Below are positions 43,963 through 56,772 of a stretch of 64,000 nucleotides of DNA, in pieces. The notes beneath the pieces are model-generated. The model searched no databases, had not been told where the DNA came from, and saw nothing but the letters and a program-made list of their open reading frames with translations. This DNA comes from Escallonia rubra. Lineage: Eukaryota; Streptophyta; Magnoliopsida; Escalloniales; Escalloniaceae. The position numbers were made by a program, and so were the translations under genes. Location: contig JAVXUO010001184.1 of NCBI GenBank assembly GCA_033065855.1, positions 62,001-126,000 of the forward strand, written 5' to 3'. Position 1 is the first letter of the stretch. Each line of letters opens with the position of its first letter.

Positions 43963-44650
43963 TGTTGGAGTATTTTAATAAATAATTCGCCTTTTTCATA
44001 TCAAGAATGGTTTTGAGAAAACATTAGAGTTTTGAGAAAAATCATAGATGCTTCAGTCTCATATTGCTTGTAAGTAAAAGTTGAGATTTTCTTACTACTT
44101 AAGCTTTTGAAAGATACTTGTCCAACATTGGCCATTGCAAAGAACTTTAAGGATTATATAAGAGAATATCCCTTAGCCTCTTAGTAAGATGTGCTTGAGT
44201 CTAAGACTCGCACGCGCAAAAAAGCTGTTCGGCTATCTACGTCAATGCACACTTTTATTCTCACTAAAACATATTTTATTACCAAAATGAATTTCATTAC
44301 AGCATTTTATTCTAAAATGAATTTCAGAATTAATCTTATGAAAGGAGTCTTCCTTCACTCTTTTTCTACACACAACTCAAGCTCTCTCTTACTCTCTTCT
44401 TCTGATTTTTCCACACTTAGCTTTGTAAGCATTTTGGTAAGGTATCGAGTGAAACTTCTGCTTCATTTGTGGGTGAAGAAATACGAGTGAAGCAACAGTG
44501 CAAGCTAGGCTGTTACATTCCAGAGGCGATGCGTCGATAACCTTACTGTACCGGTGGTTATTCGAAGGGGCACGAATCGTCTTAAGAGAGCAACCTAATC
44601 TGCACCTCAGTCAGCCAATTTTACTTTATTTTTTGAGAGTTGTTCTTGCA
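43963..44650 (+). repeat. 3' LTR of the Copia element
   Basis: Starts TGTTGGAGTATTTTAATAA directly after the purine tract GTGGGGGAT and ends near GTTCTTGCA. It matches the left LTR over its whole length with many differences. Confidence 0.8.
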
Positions 44651-44651
44651 T

Positions 44652-45560
44652 GTTTCGTGCGACACTTTCAATAGAAGATAGTGCAAATTTCATCTCATAG
44701 TGTCATTGTTGAGATCGAGGGCGTCCTAAGATATTATACAATTTGGTTATCCATATCGACAAAGTTGTACTCGAATCAAATTTTCCATCGGATTTTTTGA
44801 GACTATAGGAACAATGGCTATTTACTCCATTTGGTGAAATAGTAGATCACGACAAAGTTGAAGCGATGATAATATATGGAGGGTTTACGCGTGATTGGGC
44901 CAATAGCATAACATCCATACCCACACTTAAAAGGGCCAAGGTGCCACCGATTGGTGTAGCTCATTAGGCAAAGAATGGATTTGGTTATTTTTGGCAGATG
45001 CGACGTCTTCTCACGTACCCCACAGAATCTGCCTCTATGCTCAGCCAGAAAAGTATCCGGATCGACAATCGGCATTTGTCCACTCATGGCAGGTCCACAA
45101 AATCTCCTGCAGTGTGTGTCTCGTCCATCACCCTTTGGGCATCTGTGGCATCAACACATCCTAGGAGGCCCAAACCAAATTCAGGTAAAGAACCTCACAG
45201 CTGATAAACAAATAGCATGGCCAGATCGGACGACAATGGTTCATCAATGCACATGACTTCGTCTAGGTGGATATCCCTTGTTTTTTAGATATTGTTGAAT
45301 GCCATGATACCATGGCTTGCCATCTGTTTCTTTCTCGACACGGGAGCAATAAGCAAGTCACTTTTCTTCTCTTTTACTTCGTTGCATGAATTGTGGCAAA
45401 AAAATTTCTATAAAATTGTTTTCATTTCGTGGAATGTGGATCAACTCTTTTGGTTTAAGAAGTGGAACTGAACTCATTATTTGTTTGTGATAAGGGACCA
45501 ATTTTGGCTCTTTAGTAACACATCGTTCACGCTTGTTAAATTTCATTGCAAAAGGATGCA
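44652..45560 (-). mobile_element. Old Ty3/Gypsy RNase H-integrase fragment
   Basis: Minus-strand pieces include MKFNKRERCVTKEPKLVPYH (connecting region), KPWYH-type residues followed by a zinc-binding-region remnant, and NFVVIYYFTKW (start of the integrase core), then LCRYG and LNNDTM words near 44700. This is the upstream part of the integrase whose later part lies at 32580-33080. A diverged copy of 45285-45560 lies inverted at 62450-62730. Fossil, broken many times. Confidence 0.7.
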
Positions 45561-45629
45561 GTTATGAACTCAAGATACAATTTTACCAATCAAGTTGGAG
45601 TGCGTAGTATACAAGAGATTTCGATGTCA

Positions 45630-46576
45630 TAACAGTTTGATCTGTTGTTCGAAATATATACTTTGTGTATACTTGTGCAGAAAACAATTAAGTACGAAAA
45701 TACAGAAATGATGTAGTTTACTAAACAGAACAAATAGTCTTTCCAAGAACAATTAAAATGAACTCACAACAAGATTGCAGAACAGCAAAGGAAAAAGGGG
45801 CCGAGGCGTGAATTTGATTCACTGTCCTTAAGACTTATTCGTCCCGCAACGGTGCTGACGGCTCTCGACGATAGTCTCCCAGGATACAACGGCTACGTCT
45901 GAAAATAGTAGCACACCAAATTTCCAGACCCGGCGAACCAAACAATGGTAGAACTCTTTCTTCTTTTCGAAACACTAAAAACTGGACAGACTCTTGTACA
46001 GAAGAACTTCGGGATTAATTTAATGCATTAATTAACTTCTGTAAACTGACTCGTTTTTATACACAGATTATTCACTGGGGGGTGCAACTCTTCACAGCTG
46101 GTTGGTTGGAAAGGAAAGGTTACAACCTTTCGGAAAAGAAATTAAATAAATAAAATTTATTTGTCCCAAAAAGAATAAAGCCTGATTGGGCCTAGCCCAA
46201 GCCACGGCCACGGACCGGGACGGGCGGCGCGCGCGTGTGGTGGACCTTGGGTCAACCTAGGTCCTCCCTCCTTACAAAACATGGGTACCCCCAAGGGGCC
46301 CATCCCTTAGCTCAAGGCTAAGCCTTATAAGGAGACACCATTGGCTTTATCTCTTCAATGTGGGATACTTTTTTCCTTTCAAGGTGAACCACTAACTTTA
46401 GCTTCAATTTTCTCATTCACTTCTCATTCGTTTTAAACATGTGAATATACCACGATCATCTATTCCAATAGATGAACGTGAATTAAATTGTTCCTAACCA
46501 AGCTATGGTTTGGAACCCATTTGAAAATTGAGTCAAAGTTGCTTCTCTACAATGGGTTTAAAACCCAATTCCAACA
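45630..46576 (-). mobile_element. LTR fragment downstream of PHO1 (Copia-type, minus orientation)
   Basis: On the minus strand the purine tract GGGTGGGGGAAGATCA (46577-46595) is followed by TGTTGGAATTGGGTTT, a classic 3' LTR start. About 540 bp further on, GTATAAAAACGAGTCAG (46036-46052 on the plus strand) gives an LTR TATA box. AATAAA-type signals (AATAAATTTTATTTATTT) lie near 46150-46165. The LTR's far end is not defined, and only about 20-30 bp of internal sequence remains, so this is a truncated 3' end rather than a whole element. Confidence 0.5.
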
Positions 46577-46772
46577 TGATCTTCCCCCACCCATATCTGC
46601 AACCTTACGGCTTTCTTTTAGTTAAATCTTCAATGAATGGTGTTTGACATCCGACATCTTCACCAACAAATTGTTGAGCGATTCAGCTTTATGGCAGTGG
46701 AATGCAATGCATGCATGATCATGCACACCCGTCTGTCTTGGACATCGGTCAAGATATTCATGTGCCCTGGTT

Positions 46773-49700
46773 TCAGCCATCGGAATCTGTCTCGTGGAAT
46801 GGCAACGGAACTGTTTTAACAGCTCTATACTTGCCAACATTGTTCAAATGTTCATTCTCCAATCTGTTGATTATGCATGACATAATTGCAGAAGTTGTTA
46901 ACGTTTGTGTATACTGGGAAACAAGGAACACATAAAGAGAAGTGACTTGTTAAATTTGTGTATTTTAGATAAACAAATTTCAAATCAGCTAATTTTCTCT
47001 AATACATCCCTTTGGAATTTTAATTTCCATGATTTAAAGAATTACCAGGCCAAACAGGTTTAGTGTGATAATGCACACAAAAAAACTCAACAAGAACATC
47101 CTTTTCACTTAGACTTCCACACATATTCAACACAAGCATATGATCAATAAAGATAGCTGCAGACCTAAATTGTAAAACGAATGGTCAACCAAAGCTTCGA
47201 TTGGTTGACAAAAGAGGTTTATAAAAGTAGCCTTGATATATGAAAGCAAAAGTACCTGTAGAAATTCCAATGACCTCGTCGGATGACCTCCAATGAAGCG
47301 AGAAGAAATTCTAGAAGTCGCAACTCAACCACTCCAACATGTTTGAATCGTATCACAGTCTCCACCCAAGCAACTCTTAAAACGAAGTTCAAGGCCTGTA
47401 CGAGAAAATATCTTTTACGTTAAAAAGTTCTCAAGACAATAAATACACAAATAATGAAATGCAAACTCATCCTTTAGAGAAAAAGGGAGAAAGATAGCAC
47501 TCACGATGGACATGTAATAGATGCTTTTCTTCTTCAAGATTAAATTATCTCTAAGCCACGGGTTTTTGGACCTTGGGTTAAGAAGTCCCCAGTCCTTAAC
47601 AAAATCCCAGTACAGTTGATATACTGTGGCCACCAATGAAGTCACCAACACTATAATCATCCAGAAAGTTGTTGGCTGCCTGGCATATGTAATCCTTGCT
47701 CCGGCTGCGACCAATGCAGAAACGTACTTCCCCAAATTTGCCAAGTGATTCGGGTCACACTCATCAAACCATCTTCTTGCACACTAGTAGTTACATCAGA
47801 AAACAATATCCTTATTAGTACTCACCCTAATAGATTGGAAATTTCATGGAATTATTGAATAAAAGCAGATTGCTCTTCCGGATCAGTAAACATGGTTTCA
47901 AATGTATTGTTTTCCTACGTCCCTAATTAAGGGATTACGTTTTGCATATAGATTGCAAATACGCATAATTAGGTTTCCTCCTCGCCCTTAATAGATAGTG
48001 CACAGATGATGTAACGTTCATTCTCAATTGATTCTTGTTGACAAGTTGGATGCAAACATGTCATTATTCAGAGAACTGCTGATTTTTGTGAAACAATCTC
48101 TAAATTAAGGGGCAAAAGAGATAATCATATTGCAAAGATATTCAACTGATATTACCTGCATGGCACGCCAATAGTACGGTGCAAAAGAGATAACATAAGC
48201 AAGCTCCCTATATAGCTTTCCTGATTTGCAGGTTTCATATCGGTGTGTTCCAAAGCTCCCCGAGAAAAAGTAGCAGGCCGAGGACTCAAGGTGCCTCAAT
48301 AATGGAATCTGTAGGTACAAACATATATTGCCACTCTATAAGAAAATTAATTACAAATAATCTTTGGCAAATGGAAACTACGAAGAAACAATGAAAGAGA
48401 TAAAAGGTTTGAAGGTAGCATAAGTTTCTGCCAAAGGAGGATAAGTCTGAATGTCTGATACAATCAAGATTAGTTTGTAGCCTCGGAGAAATTGGGTGGT
48501 GATTCTCCACCTCGTCGTTATCGCTGACAGTCGACTGTAAGTGGAGATTGAGACAACTCTTTATATCTAGCAAGTTTCTCCTCCTAAGCATGCCTTTGTG
48601 TTAAACACCAGGCTTTAACAAAGTCTATTCTCTTATAGTGTGAGGCTCAAGTGCAGACTCATGATCAATGAAGGCTATTTTCAAGTTTTTCGTTGAGACT
48701 CGTAAAAGTTATCCGTAGTCGTAAAAGGCAATTAATGCTTAATTACCTGACTTGTAAGTTGGTCCGCCATAAAGAAGTCCACCATCAAAACCTGTACAAC
48801 CCGGTATTTCAATGCAAAAGTATCTTTAGTTACTAAATCGGGAAACATCGACTGCTTGTTATAAATGGTGAGATCAATGTCGCAACGAAGTACCTTATAA
48901 AATGGAGAGCAGACTATGTTGCGTATCACTCTAACGAAGCAATAGCGTGTTGAGCGATAGAAGATGTTCAATGGACATATGAGCAGGGTCAAGGAACACT
49001 GAAAAGAAAATTTGAGATGTTCAACATGACAAAAGTTTAGGTGATTTAGTTACTCGATACATCTAGCGGGTATGGACGTTTATTACATGGATGTTGCCTA
49101 AGAGTTTGCAAATATTACATGCATGGGTTTAGCACCATGAATTCTTATTGTGTAACAGCTTAAACTTTTAGAGTAGATTGTAACATGACTTGTAACTATC
49201 AAGAAGGTGATTCAACTACTAACCACAAGTAGAATCCCCGGGATAGCATCAACTTGGTGTGGTAAAAAACCTCTGGACAGTAACCAAAGGTGAATAACCA
49301 TGGCGCCAACCACTGTAGTCATCAAGCAGGTGCAGATGAGGAAGGCGTCTCTGTACTTGAGTGCAGTAGTGGGCTGGAATTCGAATATGAAGTTGCGGTT
49401 TATCCTCGTGCCCTTCCACATGAAGAGATTGCAGCCATACATAAATAAGTGCAAGCTTAGCAATGCAAACATGCTGCACATATACACAACTTGTATAAGT
49501 TTACCATACAAAATAAGTGTAAGCTTAGCAATGCAAACGACTACTCAATGTCATGCACGTTGAACGAACGTGTTATGTTCATCAAGACACTCTTCGCTTT
49601 CAGTTTCTCTCTGCATCTACTAAAGATATGACATAAGAGGTAAATGCCATTTCCAAATCACGATCTAAATATCGAGGTCATTTGTCTAGCAAATTACGTG

Positions 49701-52700
49701 TGTAGAGCATATAGCGTAGCTTGTCTTGCGCTGAAATACTGCTTAAAGGTAACTATGTAAAGTTTTGCGTCATTTACAGCAATGGGGAGAGAAAAATGTG
49801 AAGAAAAGTACCTGAAAATAGGGTAGACGGTCTCCATGTATGCTGCATCCGCTCTGGGGGTGAACATGCCACACATGTTTGCGAGGATCGAGTACACACT
49901 AAACAACGTCACAAAACTACCCGTGAACAATCCTGCAGCAACATCAACAACAAATGACCGAGAATTCTAAGTACTTTTGAATAAATCTCACAAATCTGTT
50001 TTGATTTCTAAGAAGACAATTGTTGTTAATATGTACGGTAAAAAGGAATAAAAACCTTAATAATGTCAACAAAGAGAAATGTACCAACAAGAAAAGTGAC
50101 CATGTGGGATTCTTTGCGCTGCTGGGGTCTTAGAAACTTCATTGCCTTTTTCCTGTCATCGTTGGCGAAGTGCTTTGTGAATAAGGACTCCATTTCGTCC
50201 ATTAGTCTAACCACCTTATCAGAACGACCACTTTATGAATTAGTATATTCATGCAGGGCAACCTATAAACCACACTATCTTAAATTAAGAAATCTGGCTA
50301 TTTCAAGCAAAACTTTTTGAATTTTGCAAAACTTTTTACAAATATTAAAGCTGAAAATATTGCTAGGTGTTGAATTTTGAAGTGCTTTCCTAGAGCATCG
50401 CATAAAGTTGACCTTAATGTTCTCTCCCATTGACGTTTAGAAAAGAAATTTAGAAAAGTTGGGAGGAGCTTATGCCCTGTGAGTTAAATGATTGCATCAA
50501 GTGCATCATGCATGTTGGGGAGATAGCACCAAGAGGGCCGCCATGTACACGATGCATCCAACTCGCTCTAAAGCTTCATCCCCTCGCGTCTTGCAAGGAC
50601 CAGGTCGTCATCAGGCGATACCATGTTAGAAAGATAGTAGGGAGCCAGGAGTCCAGGCCCACATATAAACGGTGAACTCAACTCGACTTAAAAGCTTAAG
50701 CCTATAAACCTTGATACATCAATGTATGTATGCCCAACTTATTTTTTAAACTTAGTAAAGTGACTAACATAATCCACACGTGCACCACAGTAGTCAAAAA
50801 GAAATTGCTCATCACAATTAAGCTCATACTTCGACAAAGTACAACAAGCGACAAATATATAACCAAGAGTCATCAAACCCAGGACATACATATGTACAAG
50901 GAAACAAAAATACCTTATCAGAGCTAATGAAGTGTGATCTTTTCACTGCATACAGGTAACCTGCTGATGCTTGCTGGTGTGATACCTGCTCAAATGAAGA
51001 AAAGATGACTATTTAGTAAAGCAGCTTGGTCACTCATACGCAGTAGCTGTGAATTTCTCCGTCTAACTTAACCATAATCTAGGGGATACTCGGAAATTTG
51101 GTTGATGACAGGAGGAGGGAAAGTGTTAAAAATAGATAAGAAAACTCTAGAGACGTAAAGTACTGTTTTTTGTTTTTTCTTTTCAAAACCTTTTAGCGTA
51201 ATATCAAGTTTCAGGAGTCCTACCTTGCCCATTTCTTGGTCAGGGAGAAGAAAGGGAAGGGTAGCAGGCCCAAATTGCTTCCAACAAACTAAAAAGTATA
51301 AGCAAATAAACAAATAAAGCGGCACTTGAACTCTTGAAGTATGTCATATGAAACACTTTGTGTGCATTCTCGAACTTGTTTTCAAGCACAGAGAAAGGAA
51401 AGACTATAACTGTCTTGGCTAATATCCTAGACTCTCCACACTCCTCATCGCAGAGTAACATAGTTATTATGTGTTTATGACAGATCACCTGAAAGATTGA
51501 GGCTTGTAGTTCAATTTTTTAAGGTCACTCATAGTCAGATATGATATGCTGTGCTTTCTCCGGTGCGGGAGAAAATCTTGAGCATAACGTCAATAAATAT
51601 GTCATGGAGTAACGGACGGATGAGATCTAACGAAATGGAGACATCCACAAATATTAGAGATCAATGATTTGACCTCTTCTCATCTTATCTATTGGCTGCA
51701 CCCTACTATATCTATCAACGTTGCATTCAAGCGTTTTTGTAGACTCACTGATTCTGGCCAGATAAGAGTCAACTAATTAGGTGACATAAAATCGTACATT
51801 ATGTCTTTACAAAGTGCATGGTCGACAAAATCTTAATATATAAGGCGTGAATTTACAGCCTACTTAATACGAACATGGATCAATCATGGGCAAACATCTT
51901 TCAAACATCTTTCTGTTCTCTATGTTCTAAGAAATTTTCATGTTCAGAATTTATTACCTTGTCAAATTTCTTAAGTATCTTCACGAAAGCCACCATATTC
52001 AGCGAGCTGCCAAAAGAAATGCATTAATTAGAACATGTAGGAAAAAGAGAGATATTCCAAAAGGAAGTCTAGAACCTAGAAGTTGTTATATTGCATCTAT
52101 CAACTTCCAATATTTGCCCTCGATCAAGAGGACGTGGAACTTCATGCTCTCAGTACGGGTACAATCAGCAGAAAATATGGTCGCAGAAATCCTTTTTGGC
52201 TTTGAGGTTATCACACCCTTCTTTCATTCAGGTTGCTGATCAGAAAGTATCAGATACTCAAAACTAATTGGTAATTACAGTAGAGAGTCACAAGGCTTAT
52301 ATGTTGAATTCTTGATGCTATTTTTCTAATGTGGGGTTATATCTCAACACGCCTCCTCACGCGTGACCGTCGACAAATTAATTGCTCTGATATCATGTGA
52401 AAGAATCCAACTCAAAACCAATTAATAATATAGGAATTAAGAAGCCCACGAGGCTTATATATTGAGTTCCTAATTGTTATTTCCTTAAGTGGAATTGTAT
52501 CTCAACACCTGAGGAAACATACTACAACTATGGCCCCTTGATCTAGAACAGAAGCCCAAGATTTTTTTGATTTTTCGGTCACGGGCAAATAGTCCTCTCC
52601 TCTTCTAAAACTCGTTTAGTTGTAGTGTATAATAAGAACATAGAGAGATGCTATTTGTACCCCTTTATACGCTTTTGTACCCTCTTTTCGTCTCTTAAAA

Positions 52701-55700
52701 TATGCTTTAGTGACAAGTATTGATCTTTTACTAACAACAAGGATGTAAATTGGCATATTTGGACCCTCCCACAAGAACATGTTGTCCTTTTGATGTGCAC
52801 CGCGAGCAGGTTTCGTATGATGACATACATATAGATGGATATATAAATAGATGCCCTGTACCTGTATGTTTTAACCAAACCAAGACCCCTATAAAGCTCC
52901 ACAAACGCCCCTCTGATCATCTTCTCCGCACATTGGATCTTCTTTCTGTTGATGAACTCTCCATGTCCTTCTTTTTTAGGGTTGTTCACTAAATCTTCCC
53001 AGAGCATCGCCATCACGGCTGATATTGAGCGTGCCGGTGCAACAGCTGGAATATCAACCCTCATGGCCATCTTGGGCTTCCCCTTCTTCGTCTTCGACCT
53101 TGTTGCTGAACCAATAAAATTTATACCATTCTTTTCAAGGGCTGCAATGACATCATCTGTCTGTGAGGTTTCCCTAGGGCTTCCACTGCTAAAACACTCA
53201 GTCGAGCTATCTGCATTAACAAACTGCATGTGATTAGATAAAAGTATTTTTATAGCCAGGGAACTACTCGTAATAAGTTAGCTAGTTGAGGAAAACATAT
53301 CTTTTCTTTTGTAAGGCTTGCAACATTGAACACTGAAAATTCCTTTCCTTATGGTTAAGGAGTGCAACGGATCGTTTACCGCTTTCATTCCCAGTTTTTG
53401 TAATAATGACCAAAAGATTTCTTTTATCGTGTATGTTTACCATTTTTTGTTTTTGTTTTAGAAAATCTAATCCAAACAATACTAAAATATGAAAACACCT
53501 ATTTTCATATAAGCTATTATCATCTTTTTTTCAGCCGCATCTCACCCATTATCTGAGAAAAGTAGCTAAATATATATTGACAAAATGATAAAAGTATACA
53601 ACCGTATTTTTTAACTGAATACGAAGATAATAAATATGAAAATACGAAATCGAAACAGAACATAAAAATGGTATATGAACGGTCCTAAGTTTCTTATGTT
53701 ATCAGCCCCCCTATCATTGAAAATAATGACCAGGTACTTTTTTGTTGCATGTACCATGACTAAAAATGAGCTTAAGACTTGGGACATTTAATGGGAAAAT
53801 TCGCATAGGCATTAGCAGCAATGTTTTATATATAGGATTCTCCAAGAAACCATTGTATGTAACTAAAGCATAGGGAGTGCAAAAATGTACTCAGTGATTT
53901 AACAAGAGACTTTCACATCAGTCACTAGGTTCTAATATAATCCACCAATTAATACTGTATATTCCACAGGTGCACTACTCGATATGATCAGAAGAATCCT
54001 GGGAATCCTCCGAGCCCAAAGCAAAAGCGATTTGTTTCATAGAAAAGAGTAGCTTGATGAACTAGATGAAGTCTAACAAAATAATTGTCAGACTGTCTAA
54101 GTGATGAAAAGTATGACAAGAGAATTATCAAGGCACTCGGCAAACATGAGCCCAAATCTGGACGCGATTCAATCATGGTCTCTACTCTTAGGAAAATGGT
54201 CTAGTTTCTAGGCTGCGCTTCGCCTCCATCCATTCGAGTTGGTCCAAATAGACTGATTGTGTCTATGAAAGTGTGATTCCCTTTGAAAAAATCATCGAAA
54301 ACAATCTACAAAGCAACAAGAAGTGAGTCTGATACATTTGAGAAGCAATCTGCGAACTTGTATCTATCTTTGTCAAGGCTTATAAAATGGAAAAGGTTTG
54401 ACTATATCCGCGATTCGTACTAAAAAAACGTCGCTAATTTTCGCCAGCTTTATAGTCGTAGTTTTTTTAGTATGCAAGTGCTACAAAAACCATACAGTGA
54501 CCATGTTTCACAGTTAGGGAGGGACAAATTATGGTATTTACAAAGGTAAAAAAACCTCTAAGTCCTGAGAACCACAGGTTCGAGGACTTCTCACGATATA
54601 CGTATGTTGGCATCGTTGGACTTTTTGAATTTGCAAAAAGACTGGATCAACGTACAAGTAGTATTTGAGATGCTATTTTCACTTTCTTTTTATACTATTT
54701 TACCCCCTTTGTCTCTTAGCTTGTATGTTACGCGAGAAGTGCTAATCCTTTAGCAACAAACAATGGATTGATTAGCAAATTAGTGGGTGGAAAGCCTCCC
54801 CCCTTTATCTATTAGTGGATTGGAACTTGGGCCAAATTAATAACACGTAACGATCCCCTTTCATTTACGGTAACGGATTTTTATGGTATTGATATTCGAA
54901 CTTCACTTTTAACAAGGGGATCCACAACATAAGTGTCGCTTAAATAATTATATATCAACACATGAAAGACATTTAGCGACAAAAATAAAGCTCAACTACT
55001 AATTTTCTATTTGTAACGATAAAAAAAAATTGTAAAACTTATTGGTTTCAGAAAATGATTTATATGTGCCGCCAAATTTACATTTTTGCCGCCGCTAGAA
55101 TGCTCTTGAACACCGCTCTACAGAAATAGTAGTAGATCTCGAGCAAACAACAGGCTGCTACTACTACTGTGGGTCCCAGTCCAAAGCAATGGCTGCACAG
55201 TTTTCGTGCCACCTTTTCATAATCTCAACTTTTCACTACGTTACATACTTCCGTTTTGCATATATATGGGACACCGGACAAGGAAGCTTACCGGAATAAT
55301 CAGAGTTCCGGCCAGACGGTGAGCGAGACCAAGGCAGAACTCCGGCGCCCACCTTCGACATCTGGCTTTTCTTCCGCCGGTCTACTAAAACTTGCTTGAG
55401 GTCTAATAGAATCTGTAGCTGCTTGGTCAAGATCTCTCCTCTCTCCAAGAACTCACTTTCTTTGGTCTTGTAAAACTGGTTCACTTTCTTCAGCTCCTCG
55501 TCCAAATCCTCAAAAAACGCCTTCACCTAGGACATGGACACATTGGTTCAATTTAATCGGTAAATGCTCATTGTTCATTCGTTTTTTATAGAAGCAAATA
55601 TTTACGCCGATAAGTTATCTCTGGTATAGCGTCCGAGATGTCATGGATGCCTTTAGACCAGCAAATTAATTAATCCAAACCACGTTGTTTTTGTGGTTTG

Positions 55701-56709
55701 TTTTTCAGAGATTCATCGATATATTAGCATATTTTTTTAAAACCGCTTGATTTTAATGATGGAGTTTCGGTTACCTCGTCTTCTTCCGAAGACAATTGAT
55801 CATCGTGCACTTCTTTTTCTTCTTCTTCTTCTTCTTCTTCTTCATGTTCATCTTCTCCTTTTGCAATTGGAGTGCCACTACTCACCTGCAATTAGAAGGA
55901 AACGAGAGGATAAATAGTGTGAATACTTTGGCCTACTCTTTTGGAGTTCTTTTTTGTCTACATATCTATTTTAGGTTGTTGGATGTCTTTCTGTTGGAGC
56001 TCACAATGGTTTCGTGATTTTGCAGCTAACATGAAACCGTTTCATAGCTTTTCCAACAACACGAAAGATACCCACATAAGAGAGCACAAGTTAATGCGAT
56101 CAAATCCGTTCGAACTCGATGTAAAATGACCAAAATCGGACTTCCGGCTACCTTAGACGTGCCCTTTCAGAAAATGAAATAAAGGGAAGAGAAGAAAACA
56201 AAAACGAAAGAACTTTGCCCCTTAATTATTGGATAGTTTAGACCTTTTGCCTGAAAGTGATGTCCACCTTTTGCTGTCTCCCTATGACAAGAAACTTAAA
56301 TGAACATCACACCCATTTGGTATTAGACCTGTACAAGTTTCACACGTTTGGCCAGCTCTGAACTTCCGATAACCAACGGAAAAACTGGCATACTTGCCGG
56401 AAAATCAAGAACGAACTTAAACCCACATGAACTGGTGTTTTCTCGTATTGCTTCTTACTTGCGCTTTACCTGGATAGTCTCGGGTTTTTCCGCAGCATTG
56501 CAGATACCGGAGGAGATTTTCTTAACAGCAGCGCGAATAGGATCGAAAATGGTAAAGCCGAAATCGGTGTGGGAGTCTTGGCTATGAAGATTAAGCTTTC
56601 TCGAGAGCTTAATCTTCTTTACATGTTTCTTGAGCTGCCAGTAATTAACGAAGGCATCCTTCCATTCTGGAATAAGCTGCGCTTCCAGCTCTTTTGAGAA
56701 CTTCACCAT
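46773..56709 (-). CDS. PHO1: PHO1 phosphate exporter (SPX-EXS), complete 15-exon gene
   Basis: PHO1 exports inorganic phosphate from root stelar cells into xylem; it resides in Golgi/endosomal and plasma membranes. Coding exons: 56709-56470, 55885-55775, 55526-55292, 53210-52862, 52006-51958, 50985-50914, 50214-50085, 49932-49812, 49473-49224, 48998-48894, 48791-48747, 48308-48156, 47783-47505, 47395-47256, 46863-46773. All junctions are GT-AG and in phase; total 2370 bp, 789 aa (AtPHO1: 782 aa, also 15 exons). SPX domain about 1-345: [32 protein letters not shown], and the basic helix VKILKKFDK (K324, K325, K328) that binds inositol pyrophosphates. Membrane segments follow in exons 8-11 ([32 protein letters not shown]). 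The EXS domain is about 569-770 (SAYFFSG-like [59 protein letters not shown]). The end is [14 protein letters not shown]. Exon 2 encodes a Glu tract. It appears functional. Confidence 0.97.
52232..52520 (-). mobile_element. TRIM-like mini LTR element in PHO1 intron 4
   Basis: Two related ~110-bp repeats (about 52235-52352 and 52398-52517; each has CTCAAAAC.AATT, AGGCTTATAT and ATCTCAACAC) flank about 45 bp. Next to the right repeat, the minus strand reads TGATATCAGAGCAATT, the tRNA-Met primer site. Next to the left one it has GTGAGGAGGCG, a purine-rich tract. This is the organisation of a plant TRIM, with LTR start TGTTGAGATA. The repeats differ at many positions, so it is old. It lies in the same orientation as PHO1, between exons 4 and 5. 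Confidence 0.75.
53211..55291 (-). other. PHO1 intron 3 (2.1 kb)
   Basis: The longest PHO1 intron, with donor GTAAGC and acceptor TTAATGCAG. I chose the acceptor at 53211 over the nearer upstream CATGCAG because only it keeps the frame (G|AT, Asp). AT-rich; no gene or clear element was recognised inside. Confidence 0.7.
55810..55848. repeat. (TTC/GAA)n microsatellite coding poly-Glu in PHO1 exon 2
   Basis: A run of TTC triplets on the plus strand (GAA on the coding strand) gives a stretch of at least eight glutamates in the variable acidic loop of the SPX domain. Confidence 0.9.
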
Positions 56710-56760
56710 GCTGGGAGAAGTTTGAAAGAAGAGTTTAGAGGTACGGGAGTTATGAAGAGG

Positions 56761-56772
56761 GGTTTATATATA
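56761..56772 (-). promoter_or_regulatory. PHO1 TATA box
   Basis: Minus-strand CTATATATAAAC lies about 55-60 bp upstream of the PHO1 start codon, in a compact leader ending TTCTCCCAGC-ATG. A second TATATA-like stretch (TTTTTATATACC) lies 25 bp further upstream. Confidence 0.7.

Larger units (their letters stand above)
33085..44650 (+). mobile_element. Old Ty1/Copia retrotransposon, interrupted by a 5.4-kb DNA element
   Basis: Related LTRs bound the element at about 33085-33895 and 43963-44650. Between them on the plus strand come, in Copia order, gag (34.0-35.05 kb), protease (35.1-35.35), integrase (35.58-36.05), RT (36.2-37.13, resumed at 42.55) and RNase H (42.85-43.5). A purine tract CAAGTGGGGGATTG precedes the right LTR. 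The LTRs differ visibly over much of their length and by a block of about 100 bp, so the insertion is old (millions of years). It is broken many times. It lies inside a Gypsy integrase. Confidence 0.9.

Noticed and set aside
53211-53223. Alternative PHO1 exon 4 start after CATGCAG at 53224
   Set aside because: It would put exon 4 out of phase with exon 3 and create an immediate stop; the GCAG|AT acceptor at 53211 keeps the frame and the family sequence.
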